A DNA stretch of 64,000 bases from Bacillota bacterium (GTDB lineage: Bacteria > Bacillota > Sulfobacillia > Symbiobacteriales > Symbiobacteriaceae), in assembly GCA_023623185.1 (NCBI GenBank), contig JAMNXV010000124.1:1-64000 (forward strand), in the 5' to 3' direction. Position numbers and translations under genes: made by a program. This document shows positions 25,846 through 34,634 of the stretch, in pieces (within the stretch, counting starts at the first letter, position 1; every line of letters begins with the position of its first letter). Below the pieces are notes generated by a model. The model did no database searches and was not told where the DNA came from. It saw only the letters and a program-made list of their open reading frames with translations.

Positions 25846-27918
25846 TCACAGCAAGCCATATCTTTCCAGTTTGTAATACAGCGTACGCGGGGCGATCTCC
25901 AGCCGGCGCGCGGCCTCCGTCTTGTTGCCCTTCGTCTCCTCCAGGGCCTGCAGCAAAGCTGCCTTCTCCGCCTCCGCCACCACCTCGAACAGCGGGCGCA
26001 CCCTGGGCCTGGGCTCGGCGCCCGTGGCCGGGGCGCTTTCCGGGGCCGGTGCGATGCCCAGAGGCGGCAGGAAGCGCCGCTCGATGGTGGTATCCGTCAC
26101 CGTCATCGCGATCATCGCCCGGCCGATGACGTTCTCCAGCTCCCGCACGTTGCCCGGCCAGTGGTATTCCCGCAGGACCTGCAGGGCGTCGGGCGCGATG
26201 TCCCGCACGTTGCGGCCGTACTCCTCGTTCAGCTTCTCGATCAGGTGCGCGACCAGCCGCGGGATGTCCTCCTGCCGGTGGCGCAGCGGGGGGATCATGA
26301 TGGGAATGACGTTCAGCCGGTAGTAGAGGTCCTCCCGGAACGTGCCCCGGGCGATCATCTCCTCCAGCGGCGCGTTGGTGGCGGCGATCACCCGCACATC
26401 CACCTTCACCGGCTTCGCCTCGCCCACGCGCACGATCTCCTTCTCCTGCAGCACCCGCAGCAGCTTCGCCTGCAGACCCGGGGGCAGCTCGCCCACCTCG
26501 TCCAGGAAGAGCGTGCCGCCGTGTGCCTCCTCGAACAGGCCGCGCTTGCCGCCCTTGCGGGCCCCGGTGAAGGCTCCCTCGGCGTAGCCGAACAGCTCCG
26601 ACTCCAGCAGCGACTCGGCGATGGCGGCGCAGTTCACGCGGATGAACTGCCCCCGCCGGCGGCTGGAGGCGTTGTGAATCGCGTGCGCGAACAGCTCCTT
26701 GCCCGTGCCGCTCTCGCCCCGGAGCAGCACGGTCGCCGGGGTCTCGGCGGCCCGGCGGGCCTGCTCCACCGCCTGGCGCATCACCGGGCTGTCGGCGATG
26801 ATCTCGTTGAACGTGTACGAGGAGGTCAGCCGGCGCAGGAGCTTGCGGTGCTGCTCCAGCTCGGCGGAGAGCCGGGCGATCTCCGAGACGTCCCGCACCA
26901 CGCCCACCGAGCCCTTCAGCTTGCCGTCCACCAGGATCGGCGCCACGTTCACCACGACCTCCCGCTTGCGGGGGCCGACCCGCAGGGGCACGTTCCGCAC
27001 CGGCTGCCGGGTGCGCAGCACCTGCAGGTGCATGGACTCCTGCGTGGGGTCGATGTCCACCGTCGCCGGCTTGCCGATGACCTCCTCCGGTTTCAGACCC
27101 GTAAGGGCCGTGTACGCCGGGTTGACCATCCACCCGATGCCGTTTTCATCCACCACCGAGATGGCGTCCTGCGTGGAGTGGAAGATCGCCTCCAGGAGCA
27201 CCTTCATCTCCCTGAGGCCCGAGATCTCCTCCGCCAGTGCCTTGACCTCGGTGATGTCCCGGAAGACGGCCACCGCCCCCACCACACGCCCGTCCTTGTT
27301 GCGCACGGGGACCCGGTTGGTGACGATGGTGGTCTTGCCCACCTCCTGCTGCTGGTTCAGCTCCGCCTGGCCCGTCGCGAGCACCACGTGCAGCCGGGTG
27401 TTGGGAATGACCTCCTCCGCCGGCTTGCCCAGCACCTGCTCTCGGCTCACGCCCAGCAGCTGCTCCGCGGAGCGGTTGAGCAGGGTGACGACGCCCTCGG
27501 CGTTCACGGCCACGATGGCGTCGTGGGTGGAGTCGAGCATCACATCCCGTTCCAGTTCCTTTTCCTCAAGGGCCCGGAGCAGCCGGTGGCTCTCCTCGAC
27601 GAAGCTGAGGATCAGGTTCATGGCCAGCCCCTCGATGACCACGGCCCGCGGCCACTTCAGCCGCCTGATCTCCTCGTCGAGCCCTGGCTGCCCCGTCGCG
27701 TCAACGATGATATCCACTTCGGGCAGGCAGACCAGCCCCGTGTAATCGGACGTGGTGGGGATCCCCCTGGCCGCCGCCAGCGCCAGGCCCGGGGCGTCAG
27801 GCCGCCGGTCGGCCACCCCCAGCACCCGCACATGCCGCGACATCTTCAGCAGCGCGTTGAGCAGCGACGAACCGCCCTTTCCCGCGCCGATGATCACCAC
27901 GTTCAGCATCCGCCACAC
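25846..27918 (-). CDS. bkdR: Sigma-54-dependent activator, BkdR-like, with N-terminal Rossmann domain
   Basis: 690 residues. Domains: a Rossmann-like start (VVIIGAGKGGSSLLNALLK, then VDIIVDATGQPGL, about residues 1-120), two PAS domains (about 125-235 and 245-360), a AAA+ domain with Walker A GESGTGKE, sigma-54 contact loop GAFTGA and Walker B GGTLFLDEV, and a C-terminal Fis-type helix-turn-helix (NKTEAARRLEIAPRTLYYKL). It probably drives the leucine dehydrogenase-kinase-transferase operon, as BkdR does in Bacillus. The Rossmann domain is extra compared with Bacillus BkdR and could sense a nucleotide cofactor. Confidence 0.92.
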   Translation of the reverse strand: MWRMLNVVIIGAGKGGSSLLNALLKMSRHVRVLGVADRRPDAPGLALAAARGIPTTSDYTGLVCLPEVDIIVDATGQPGLDEEIRRLKWPRAVVIEGLAMNLILSFVEESHRLLRALEEKELERDVMLDSTHDAIVAVNAEGVVTLLNRSAEQLLGVSREQVLGKPAEEVIPNTRLHVVLATGQAELNQQQEVGKTTIVTNRVPVRNKDGRVVGAVAVFRDITEVKALAEEISGLREMKVLLEAIFHSTQDAISVVDENGIGWMVNPAYTALTGLKPEEVIGKPATVDIDPTQESMHLQVLRTRQPVRNVPLRVGPRKREVVVNVAPILVDGKLKGSVGVVRDVSEIARLSAELEQHRKLLRRLTSSYTFNEIIADSPVMRQAVEQARRAAETPATVLLRGESGTGKELFAHAIHNASSRRRGQFIRVNCAAIAESLLESELFGYAEGAFTGARKGGKRGLFEEAHGGTLFLDEVGELPPGLQAKLLRVLQEKEIVRVGEAKPVKVDVRVIAATNAPLEEMIARGTFREDLYYRLNVIPIMIPPLRHRQEDIPRLVAHLIEKLNEEYGRNVRDIAPDALQVLREYHWPGNVRELENVIGRAMIAMTVTDTTIERRFLPPLGIAPAPESAPATGAEPRPRVRPLFEVVAEAEKAALLQALEETKGNKTEAARRLEIAPRTLYYKLERYGLL

Positions 27919-27987
27919 CCCTACTGCAGTCTCATGCAGACCATTTCGGCTGAAGGGGCGCAGTTCCCTGCATTCGGAATCGCGGGC

Positions 27988-28773
27988 TCAACTTGCCGCC
28001 GAGCCCGCCCGAAGCCGGTCCACCACCACGGCGATGAACTCTGAGTTGCTGGGCTTCGTCCGCCGCTGGCCCACGGTGTGCCGGAAGAGCGCCTGCAGCC
28101 GGTCGGCGCCCCGCTCCCAGGCCATGCCGATCGCGTGGCGGATGGCCCGCTCGACCCGGCTGGCCGTGGTCCCGTTGTTCTCGGCCACGGCGGGGTAGAG
28201 CCCCTTGGTCACCGCCCCGAGCAGCTCGGGCTGCTCCAGCACCATCAGGATGGCATCGCCCAGGTAGCGGTAGCCCTTCAGGTGCGGCGGAATGCCCAGG
28301 CCGCGCAGCAGCTCGTGCACCTCCTCCAGCGTGCGGCCTTGCACGGCCCCCACCGGAGACAGCGTCTGCGCGACATGCGCAGGGGCCGCGTGCCCCGGCG
28401 CCAGCTGCCGCACCCGGGCGCTGAGCAGATCCAGATCCACCGGCTTGACCACGTAGTAGTCCGCGCCGAGCCCCAGCACCCGCCGTGCGATCGCTTCCTG
28501 CCCGAACGCCGACAGCATCAGGATCTTGGGCCGGCGTTTCAGTTCCGTGCGGGCCAGCTGCTCCAGCACGCCGATGCCGTCCATGTAGGGCATGATGATG
28601 TCCAGCAGCACCACGTCAGGCTGCTGCTCGTGGATGGCCGCCACCGCATCCAGGCCGTTGTGCACCACGCCCACCACTTCGATATCGGGCTGAAGCGCAA
28701 AGTACTCGCGGAGCAGCGTGCAGAAGTCGCGGTTGTCGTCGCAGACCAGGAGCCGAATTTTGGCTGCCGACAT
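27988..28773 (-). CDS. spo0A: Sporulation master response regulator Spo0A
   Basis: 261 residues. Receiver domain with acidic pair D12-D13, phosphoacceptor D58 in VVLLDIIMP, S88 and K110. The C-terminal DNA-binding domain carries the diagnostic recognition helix NNGTTASRVERAIRHAI and the terminal motif KPSNSEFIAVVVDRL. Directly downstream of spoIVB, as in bacilli and clostridia. ATG is preceded by a GGGGGT stretch, a modest ribosome site. Confidence 0.98.
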   Translation of the reverse strand: MSAAKIRLLVCDDNRDFCTLLREYFALQPDIEVVGVVHNGLDAVAAIHEQQPDVVLLDIIMPYMDGIGVLEQLARTELKRRPKILMLSAFGQEAIARRVLGLGADYYVVKPVDLDLLSARVRQLAPGHAAPAHVAQTLSPVGAVQGRTLEEVHELLRGLGIPPHLKGYRYLGDAILMVLEQPELLGAVTKGLYPAVAENNGTTASRVERAIRHAIGMAWERGADRLQALFRHTVGQRRTKPSNSEFIAVVVDRLRAGSAAS

Positions 28774-28857
28774 TGTGATTCAACCCCCAACCCTCAGCCG
28801 TAAATTCCAGGGGCGTACAGGCACCGCGGAGAGAAGAAGAGACCCCATATCTTATAA

Positions 28858-30249
28858 CTATACACACGTCGGTGTTACACAAACGTTACCGGCGCGCATG
28901 CCCCTGCCCGGATGAACGCCGCACGCGCGCAGACTCCGGGAGGATTGCTCCTCCCGGAGGCCCGAATCGTCCTGTTCAGTTGGGAGGATGCCGGCTTCCT
29001 GCAGCATCCACTCGATCAACACGCCGTAACCGCGCGTCGGGTCGTTCACGAAGACGTGGGTTACGGCCCCGACCACCCGGCCGTCCTGGATGATGGGACT
29101 GCCCGACATGCCCTGCACGATGCCGCCGGTCGCCTCCAGGAGCCGCGGATCCGTAATCTGAACGATCATGTTCTTGCCCTCAGCGGTCGGCTGCCGGATG
29201 AGCCGCACGATCTCGACATCGAACCGCTCGATCTTCTGCCCGTCGACGACCGTGAGAATCTGCGCCGGCCCCTCCTTCACCTGGCTGGCCATGGCCACCG
29301 GCAGCGGTTCTTCATAAAGGGGGTTCTTCAGCGGTGCATTCAGCCGGCCGAAGATGCCAAACGGCGTGTTCTTCTCGATGACTCCCAGCCTGCCGCCGGC
29401 CTCGGGGTAGCTGGTGATCTTCTCGCCCGGCGCAGCCCGCTTTCCTTTCTGAATCTTGACCACGTCGGCCGCGGTGATCTGCCCGTGGGCGAAGTCGAAG
29501 GGGCGCCGGTTCTCGCCCTCGGCGATGACGTGCCCCAGGGCACCGAACTTGCGGGTGGGCGGGTGGTAGAAGGTGAGCGTGCCCACTCCGGACGCGCCGT
29601 CGCGGATGTAAAGCCCCACCCGCCAGCGGCCCGACTCCTTCTCCTGCACGGGCTGCACCGTGCGCTCCAGCCGCTCTTCACCCCGGCGGACGGTGAGGGT
29701 AACCGGCCGCCCCCGCCGGCCGGCCTCCTGAAACAGGTGGACCGCATGCTCCTCGCCCCGCACGGGCCGGCCGTCGATGGCGATGATCGTGTCCCCGACC
29801 TGGAGCCCGGCCGCGCGGCCCGGGTGATGCACGCGCCCCTCCTCATCCTGGATGGCCGCAAAGCCCACCACCAGCACACCGTGGCTCTGCAGGCGCACGC
29901 CGATGGAGTGGCCGCCGGGCACGACCCGGATCTCGGGAACCACGTCCACGGTCATCCGCCGGATCGGGATCAGCCCGAACAGCTTCACATCCAACGTGTA
30001 CCGGCCCGGCTGCTCGGCGGCGAGCTGGAGCGGTGCGCCGCCGCCGCCCACCGCGAGCCCCTGGCCCGCAGTGGGCACGGCCGTGCTGAAGGGGAGGCCC
30101 AGCGACAGCTCGTGGGCCTGGCCCTGGGGAAGGCGCAGGTGATCGGGCAGGGCGACAAAGGTGCGGAACTCAGGTGTTGCGCAGATGGAAAGGATCAGGA
30201 CGACCAGCAGAAGGCCAGTGGCCCTCCGCCACTTCTCCCGGGTTGACAT
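28858..30249 (-). CDS. spoIVB: SpoIVB serine peptidase
   Basis: 463 residues. Secreted from the forespore into the intermembrane space, where it starts sigma-K activation. N-terminal membrane anchor (TGLLLVVLILSIC), PDZ domain (GRAAGLQVGDTIIAIDGRPV), then the S55 peptidase domain with the His of FGALGHVI, an Asp in ITDPRLLE and the Ser of QGMSGSPIIQDGRVVGAVTH. The C-terminal 35 residues after PTEQDD are an unusual tail containing two cysteines. Between recN and spo0A, the classic location. Confidence 0.96.
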   Translation of the reverse strand: MSTREKWRRATGLLLVVLILSICATPEFRTFVALPDHLRLPQGQAHELSLGLPFSTAVPTAGQGLAVGGGGAPLQLAAEQPGRYTLDVKLFGLIPIRRMTVDVVPEIRVVPGGHSIGVRLQSHGVLVVGFAAIQDEEGRVHHPGRAAGLQVGDTIIAIDGRPVRGEEHAVHLFQEAGRRGRPVTLTVRRGEERLERTVQPVQEKESGRWRVGLYIRDGASGVGTLTFYHPPTRKFGALGHVIAEGENRRPFDFAHGQITAADVVKIQKGKRAAPGEKITSYPEAGGRLGVIEKNTPFGIFGRLNAPLKNPLYEEPLPVAMASQVKEGPAQILTVVDGQKIERFDVEIVRLIRQPTAEGKNMIVQITDPRLLEATGGIVQGMSGSPIIQDGRVVGAVTHVFVNDPTRGYGVLIEWMLQEAGILPTEQDDSGLREEQSSRSLRACGVHPGRGMRAGNVCVTPTCV

Positions 30250-30363
30250 CGGGGCGTCCCTCCCTGAAGCTTCTCTTCCCCAGGGCGGACCCCTTCTCCG
30301 CTAAGTCTCCCACTTCTCTAAGAGAACTGGCGGCGTAGTTGACCTCGCCGCCTCTGTGCACAT

Positions 30364-30393
30364 TAAGTTACCCGCCGAAACGCAGGATTATGC
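30364..30393 (-). promoter_or_regulatory. Possible forespore (sigma-G/F-type) promoter of spoIVB
   Basis: Minus strand GCATA, 18 bases, TAACTTA. The -35 matches the GYATA box of forespore sigma factors; the -10 is only partly like CATACTA. It lies in the gap between recN and spoIVB, about 115 bases before the spoIVB start. Confidence 0.3.
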
Positions 30394-30412
30394 AACCTGG
30401 CCGCGCGAGCGT

Positions 30413-32203
30413 TCAGACCGACGCGGCCTGTCCGCGCTGCGCGGTCTTCCATTCTTCGGCCGCGCGCAGCAGATCGCGCGCCGCCGCCATGGTGTGCTGC
30501 GTCAACTCGGCGCCGCCGATCATCCTGGCGATCTCCTCGGCCCGGCCGTCGTCGCCCAGCACGCGGCAATGCGTCGTCGTGCGGCCCTCCGCGGTCGCCT
30601 TTTCAATGTGGAAGTGGCGGTCGGCCATGGCGGCGACCTGCGGCAGGTGCGTGACGCAGAGCACCTGGCGGTCGCCCGCGATGCGCGCCAGCTTTTCGCC
30701 GACGGCCTGCGCCGCCCTGCCGGAAATGCCGGTGTCCACCTCGTCGAAGACGAGGCTGGGAACGTTGTCAACCCGCGCGAGAATCGCCTTCAGCGCCAGC
30801 ATGATGCGGCTCATCTCGCCGCCGGACACAATCTTTGCCAGCGGCTTTACAGGCTCGCCGGGGTTGGGCGAGAAGAGGAACTCCACCCGGTCCCACCCGC
30901 GCGCAGTGACATGGTGGTACGTCGGCTCCGGCGGGCCCTCCACCGCGACCACGAAGCGGGCGGCCGGCATGCCCAGGTCTGCGAGTTCGCGCGCGACCTG
31001 CTCGCCCAGCCGGGCCGCCGCCGCCTGCCGGGCCTGGCTCAGGGCCGCGGCCAGCGACTCTGCCTCCCGGCCCAGCTCCGCCTGCCGCGCTTTCAGCTCC
31101 TCAATCAGCTCCTGGCTGTGCTCCAGCCGCGAGAGCTCCTGCTCGACCTGTGCGAGATAGCCGAGCATCTCCTCCACCGTGTCGCCGTACTTGCGCTTCA
31201 GCGTCGCGAGCTGGTCGAGGCGCGCCTCCACCCGCGCCAGCCGCTCAGGGTCCAGGTCGACCCGCTCCCGGTAGTCCGCCAGCAGGTGGCTCGCCTCCTG
31301 GGCATGCACCAGGGCCAGGTTGACCATCTCCACGGCCTCGCCCAGGCTGGGGTCCATCCGCAGCAGGTCCTCCAGCTCGGCCCGCACCTGCCCGAGCAGG
31401 TCCACCGCGCTGGCCTGCCCCGCCATGCCGTCGTACAGCAGGGCGTACGAGTGGCCGGCCCCGCGCTTCAGCCGCTCCGCGTTGGCCAGCAGCCTGTGCT
31501 CGGCCTCCAGCTCCTCCTCCTCGCCGGGTCTCAGCTGTGCGGCCCGCAGTTCCTCCACCTGGAAGCGCAGCAGGTCCTCCCGGCGGGCGCGGTCGCGTTC
31601 GTCGCCCAGCAGCTCGTTCAGCTCGGCCTGGATCCCGTGAATCTGCTGCACGACCTCGGCGAGCCGGGCCCGCATCTCCGCCAGGTCGAGCCCCGCGTAC
31701 CGGTCCAGCAGCTCGAGGGGCTTCTCGGCGTCGTGCAGGAGCGATCCGCCGTACTGGTCCAGGAGGTCCAGGTGCTTCTCGGTCTGAAGCAGCGACTGGT
31801 GCTCGTGCTGGCCGTGCAGGTCCACCAGCCCCTGCGCGGCCTCCCGCAGCATCCCCGCGGTGACCGTGCGGCCGTTCAGCCTGATCGCCCCGCGCCCCTT
31901 GCGGGCAATCTCCCTGCGCACGACCAGCAGGCCGTCTTCCGCCACCGGCACCCCCATGCGCTCCAGGACTTCCCGCGTTTCGGGGGCGTCTGCCAGGTCG
32001 AAGACGGCCTCGATGACGGCCCGCTCCTCGCCGGACCGCACCACATCGGCCGAAGTGCGGCCGCCGAGTACCGCCTGCACGGCGTCCAGAATGATCGATT
32101 TGCCGGCGCCCGTCTCGCCGGTCAGGACGTTCATCCCCTCGGTGAACTGCAGGCGCACCTGGTCTATGAGAGCGAACTGCTCGATCGCGATTTCGACCAG
32201 CAC
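30413..32203 (-). CDS. recN: DNA repair protein RecN
   Basis: 596 residues. SMC-like ATPase that gathers double-strand break ends. Walker A GETGAGKSII near residue 30, long coiled coil with Leu/Glu/Arg-rich arms (about 150-370), ABC signature VSGGEMSRIMLAL and Walker B LVFDEVDTGI near the C-terminus. GTG start with GAGGGG upstream. Sits 16 bases after argR, as in Bacillus argR-recN. Confidence 0.97.
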   Translation of the reverse strand: MLVEIAIEQFALIDQVRLQFTEGMNVLTGETGAGKSIILDAVQAVLGGRTSADVVRSGEERAVIEAVFDLADAPETREVLERMGVPVAEDGLLVVRREIARKGRGAIRLNGRTVTAGMLREAAQGLVDLHGQHEHQSLLQTEKHLDLLDQYGGSLLHDAEKPLELLDRYAGLDLAEMRARLAEVVQQIHGIQAELNELLGDERDRARREDLLRFQVEELRAAQLRPGEEEELEAEHRLLANAERLKRGAGHSYALLYDGMAGQASAVDLLGQVRAELEDLLRMDPSLGEAVEMVNLALVHAQEASHLLADYRERVDLDPERLARVEARLDQLATLKRKYGDTVEEMLGYLAQVEQELSRLEHSQELIEELKARQAELGREAESLAAALSQARQAAAARLGEQVARELADLGMPAARFVVAVEGPPEPTYHHVTARGWDRVEFLFSPNPGEPVKPLAKIVSGGEMSRIMLALKAILARVDNVPSLVFDEVDTGISGRAAQAVGEKLARIAGDRQVLCVTHLPQVAAMADRHFHIEKATAEGRTTTHCRVLGDDGRAEEIARMIGGAELTQHTMAAARDLLRAAEEWKTAQRGQAASV

Positions 32204-32219
32204 TCTGCGCCCCTCCTCG

Positions 32220-32669
32220 TCAACGCATCAGGCCCTTCAGCCGCTCCTCGATCTCGCCGGCCGCCTCGGCCGGCTTCACCACGACGATCACGGTGTCGTC
32301 GCCGGCCACCGAGCCGATCATCTCGGGCCAGCCCAGGTGGTCGATGGCCGCGGCGACGCCCTGCGCCGTACCGGGCAGCGACTTGATGACGACCAGGTTC
32401 CCGCTGTGGTCGATGGTCAGCACCGCCTCCCTGAAGATGCGGCGCCGCTTGTCCCACGCCCCCGCGCCCGGCTCCTCGGGCAGCGCGTAGCGGTAACGCC
32501 CATCAGGCGTCGGCACCTTGTTGAGCTGCAGTTCCTTAATATCGCGCGAAATCGTCGCCTGGGTGACCGGAATTCCCTCCGCCGCCAGCGCAGCGGCCAG
32601 TTCCTCCTGCGTCTCGATCACCCGCGTCTTGACCACCTCGAGAATCTTGGCCTGTCGGCGTGCCTTCAC
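32220..32669 (-). CDS. argR: Arginine repressor
   Basis: 149 residues. Winged-helix DNA-binding domain with TQATISRDIKELQLNKVP and a C-terminal arginine-binding hexamerisation domain with GTAQGVAAAIDHLGW and AGDDTVIVVV. Represses arginine biosynthesis genes when arginine is plentiful. GTG at 32669 has GAGGTGA five bases upstream. A perfect nine-base inverted repeat lies about 90 bases upstream and may be its own operator. Confidence 0.95.
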   Translation of the reverse strand: MKARRQAKILEVVKTRVIETQEELAAALAAEGIPVTQATISRDIKELQLNKVPTPDGRYRYALPEEPGAGAWDKRRRIFREAVLTIDHSGNLVVIKSLPGTAQGVAAAIDHLGWPEMIGSVAGDDTVIVVVKPAEAAGEIEERLKGLMR

Positions 32670-32757
32670 ACGTGTCACCTCGCACTGCAGTTGGACTGCA
32701 CGCCACCCGGAAGCGGCGGCTGTCTCCCCTGCCAATTCGGCGGTACGCCCGGCAATC

Positions 32758-32791
32758 CCTGCATATTCATCCGCATTCCTGTATATGCAGG
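32758..32791. promoter_or_regulatory. 34-bp inverted repeat upstream of argR, possible ARG operator
   Basis: CCTGCATAT (32758-32766) and ATATGCAGG (32783-32791) are perfect inverted arms around a 16-base AT-rich centre. It lies in the argR-nadK gap. ArgR binds pairs of 18-bp AT-rich palindromes, and the size and place fit autoregulation, but the match to the known ARG-box consensus is loose. Confidence 0.4.
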
Positions 32792-32802
32792 GGTGTATGA
32801 CG

Positions 32803-33654
32803 CTAGGTGCCGGCCAGCTTCTGCCGCAGCACGTCGTAGAAGCAGTAGCCCGGCAGCCGCACCAGCCGGGCGGTGTACGGGGCGCGGGCGACCCGCACCA
32901 CGTCGCCGGGAACGAGGGGGAACGGGTCGGAGCCGTCGGCGGACAGGCCCACCTCGCCGGGGCTGGCCACGACGCGGATGGCCACCGCGACGTCGGCCCC
33001 CACCACGATCGAGCGTGCGCTCATGGTGTGGGGGCAGATCGGCGTGATCATGAGACAGTCCACCGTGGGCTCGACGATGGGCCCCCCGGCGGAGAGCGAA
33101 TAGGCGGTGGAGCCGGTGGGGGTGGCGACGATGACGCCGTCGGCCGGGTAGCGGGCGACCTGCGTGCCGCCCACCGTGACCTCCAGGTGCACCATGCGGG
33201 CGCGCGGCCCCTTCGAGATCACGGCGTCGTTCAGGGCGGGCATCGTCGCCAGGGCCTGCCCTTCCCGCACCACCGTGGCCTCCAGCATCAGCCGCTCCTC
33301 CAGCAGGTAGTCGCCCGCCAGAATCCGGTCCAGCTCCGCCAGGGCATCGCCGCCTTCCAGGGCGGTCAGAAAGCCCAGGTGGCCGGTGTTGATGCCGAGC
33401 ACCGGCACACCGTACGGGGCGACCCGCTGCACCGCCCGGATGAGGGTGCCGTCGCCGCCCAGCACGATTGTGAGCTCGGCCTCGCCCCAGCCGGAGCCGT
33501 CGGGAATCGCCAGTTCGGGCCGGCCGAGGCACCCGGCCGCCGCAGGGTGAAGCAGCACGGCGGTCCCCTGCGCTTCGAGCCGCTGCAGGATTTTCTCACC
33601 GGTCGTCACGGCCATCGGCTTGTCCACGTTGATCACGAGAGCGACTTTCCGCAT
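32803..33654 (-). CDS. nadK: NAD kinase
   Basis: 283 residues. Phosphorylates NAD to NADP. Motifs: VLGGDGTLIRAVQ (GGDG), LGINTGHLGFLT, NDAVISKG, YPADGVIVATPTGSTAYSLS. ATG at 33654 follows a GGGGGG stretch; an earlier ATG at 33684 is possible. Lies between tlyA and argR, as ppnK does in many clostridia. The plus-strand gene pair between tlyA and nadK interrupts the otherwise continuous minus-strand order. Confidence 0.95.
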   Translation of the reverse strand: MRKVALVINVDKPMAVTTGEKILQRLEAQGTAVLLHPAAAGCLGRPELAIPDGSGWGEAELTIVLGGDGTLIRAVQRVAPYGVPVLGINTGHLGFLTALEGGDALAELDRILAGDYLLEERLMLEATVVREGQALATMPALNDAVISKGPRARMVHLEVTVGGTQVARYPADGVIVATPTGSTAYSLSAGGPIVEPTVDCLMITPICPHTMSARSIVVGADVAVAIRVVASPGEVGLSADGSDPFPLVPGDVVRVARAPYTARLVRLPGYCFYDVLRQKLAGT

Positions 33655-33846
33655 GAAACGCACGGCCCCCCCACGGGCAGACATCTTTGAGTAGTATTCG
33701 CTTCCTTCCTCATCCTTCCTCTTGCCGCCCCCCGTCACCTATGGACCGGCGAGGCCGGTATGCAGGCCGGTGACACCTCGCGGCGGCGCCGCGTAGACTG
33801 GTACACGGCGTCCATCCCTGCGACTTTGCGAAAGGAGGCACCTCCG

Positions 33847-34380
33847 ATGCACGCACAGCTCACACCCGCGGCCGCGCCGCCGCTGCATGAGCCGATGATG
33901 CCGACTGCCCGTACATACCCCGCCGCGCCCGCCTTCGCTCCTGCCCTGGCGCCCCTGCCCTGGCCGCCTCCCATCCTGCCTGTGCCGGGACCCGCCGCAC
34001 TCGGCCCCGGCGGGGTGCAGGGCGGGCGGGGAAGCGCGGTCCCCGGCGTCGCGATGGTGCCGGTGACCGCCGTGGCGCCCCCGGCCCTGCCCGGAGGGCC
34101 GCACCCGCTGCCCGGCCTGCCTCCGTGCCCGCTGCCCTTGGGGTTTCCCAACCCCTTCGCGATCCGGGCGGCGGTCGTCGCGCCGGCGCAGCCCGCGTCA
34201 GGCACGCCCGCAGCCGGCCATTCGCAGCCCGGCGCATCCCCGGCCGGCCAGCCCGCCCCCGGCACCGTCACGATCACCGGCCCCAGCGGGTACATGCCGG
34301 GCATCGGCTACTTCGATCCGCTGCAGACCGCGGCCGCCGCCGCACCGTGGCTGGCCGGCGCGCCCGGGGCGGCGACGTAA
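33847..34380 (+). CDS. Proline/alanine-rich protein of unknown function
   Basis: 177 residues, roughly half Pro, Ala and Gly, with no charged core and no signal peptide. Segments such as LAPLPWPPPILPVPGPAALG and GPSGYMPGIGYFDPLQT. A very good ribosome site (AAAGGAGG, seven bases before ATG) supports it as a real gene despite low complexity. It is directly followed by another small repetitive gene on the same strand. Composition suggests a structural or surface protein, possibly of the spore; this is a guess. Confidence 0.65.
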   Translation: MHAQLTPAAAPPLHEPMMPTARTYPAAPAFAPALAPLPWPPPILPVPGPAALGPGGVQGGRGSAVPGVAMVPVTAVAPPALPGGPHPLPGLPPCPLPLGFPNPFAIRAAVVAPAQPASGTPAAGHSQPGASPAGQPAPGTVTITGPSGYMPGIGYFDPLQTAAAAAPWLAGAPGAAT

Positions 34381-34423
34381 CCGCCCGCGCATGCCCTGCA
34401 TAGGCTGGCTCGGGGGGATTCTG

Positions 34424-34576
34424 ATGTTCTACGGTTTCGGCAAGCCGTTTTTCGGCAAGCCCTTCTTCGGAAAACCGTTCTTCGGCAAGGGCTTCCCGGC
34501 CACCAAGAGCACGGGCTTCAACACGTTCATCCCGAACACCACGGTGGCCACCACGCCGTTTCCCGGTGGCATCTAG
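34424..34576 (+). CDS. Small FGKPF-repeat protein
   Basis: 50 residues. Starts MFYGFGKPFFGKPFFGKPFF and continues GKGFPATKSTGFN to a tail ending TTPFPGGI. Four copies of a five-residue FGKPF-like unit are encoded by 15-bp tandem repeats. ATG with GGGGGG eight bases upstream; a longer reading begins at 34391. Composition (Phe, Gly, Lys, Pro) resembles small spore-coat or adhesive proteins, but I recognise no family. A 15-bp-stem terminator follows. Confidence 0.65.
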   Translation: MFYGFGKPFFGKPFFGKPFFGKGFPATKSTGFNTFIPNTTVATTPFPGGI

Positions 34577-34586
34577 CGGCCGCGCA

Positions 34587-34621
34587 GAGGCCCTCCCGGC
34601 CGCATGGGCCGGGAGGGCCTC
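34587..34621. terminator. Bidirectional terminator
   Basis: Perfect 15-base stem GAGGCCCTCCCGGCC (34587-34601) and GGCCGGGAGGGCCTC (34607-34621), loop GCATG. It lies between convergent genes (FGKPF-repeat gene and zinc-ribbon gene), so it probably serves both strands. No long T run on either side. Confidence 0.75.
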
Positions 34622-34634
34622 GTCACGAACCCAT

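Noticed and set aside
24754-28044. 1096-codon open frame on the plus strand
   Set aside because: Antisense to the leucine dehydrogenase, bkdR and spo0A genes. Open only because GC-rich codons leave few stops; composition is His/Arg/Gly/Leu-rich with no domain.
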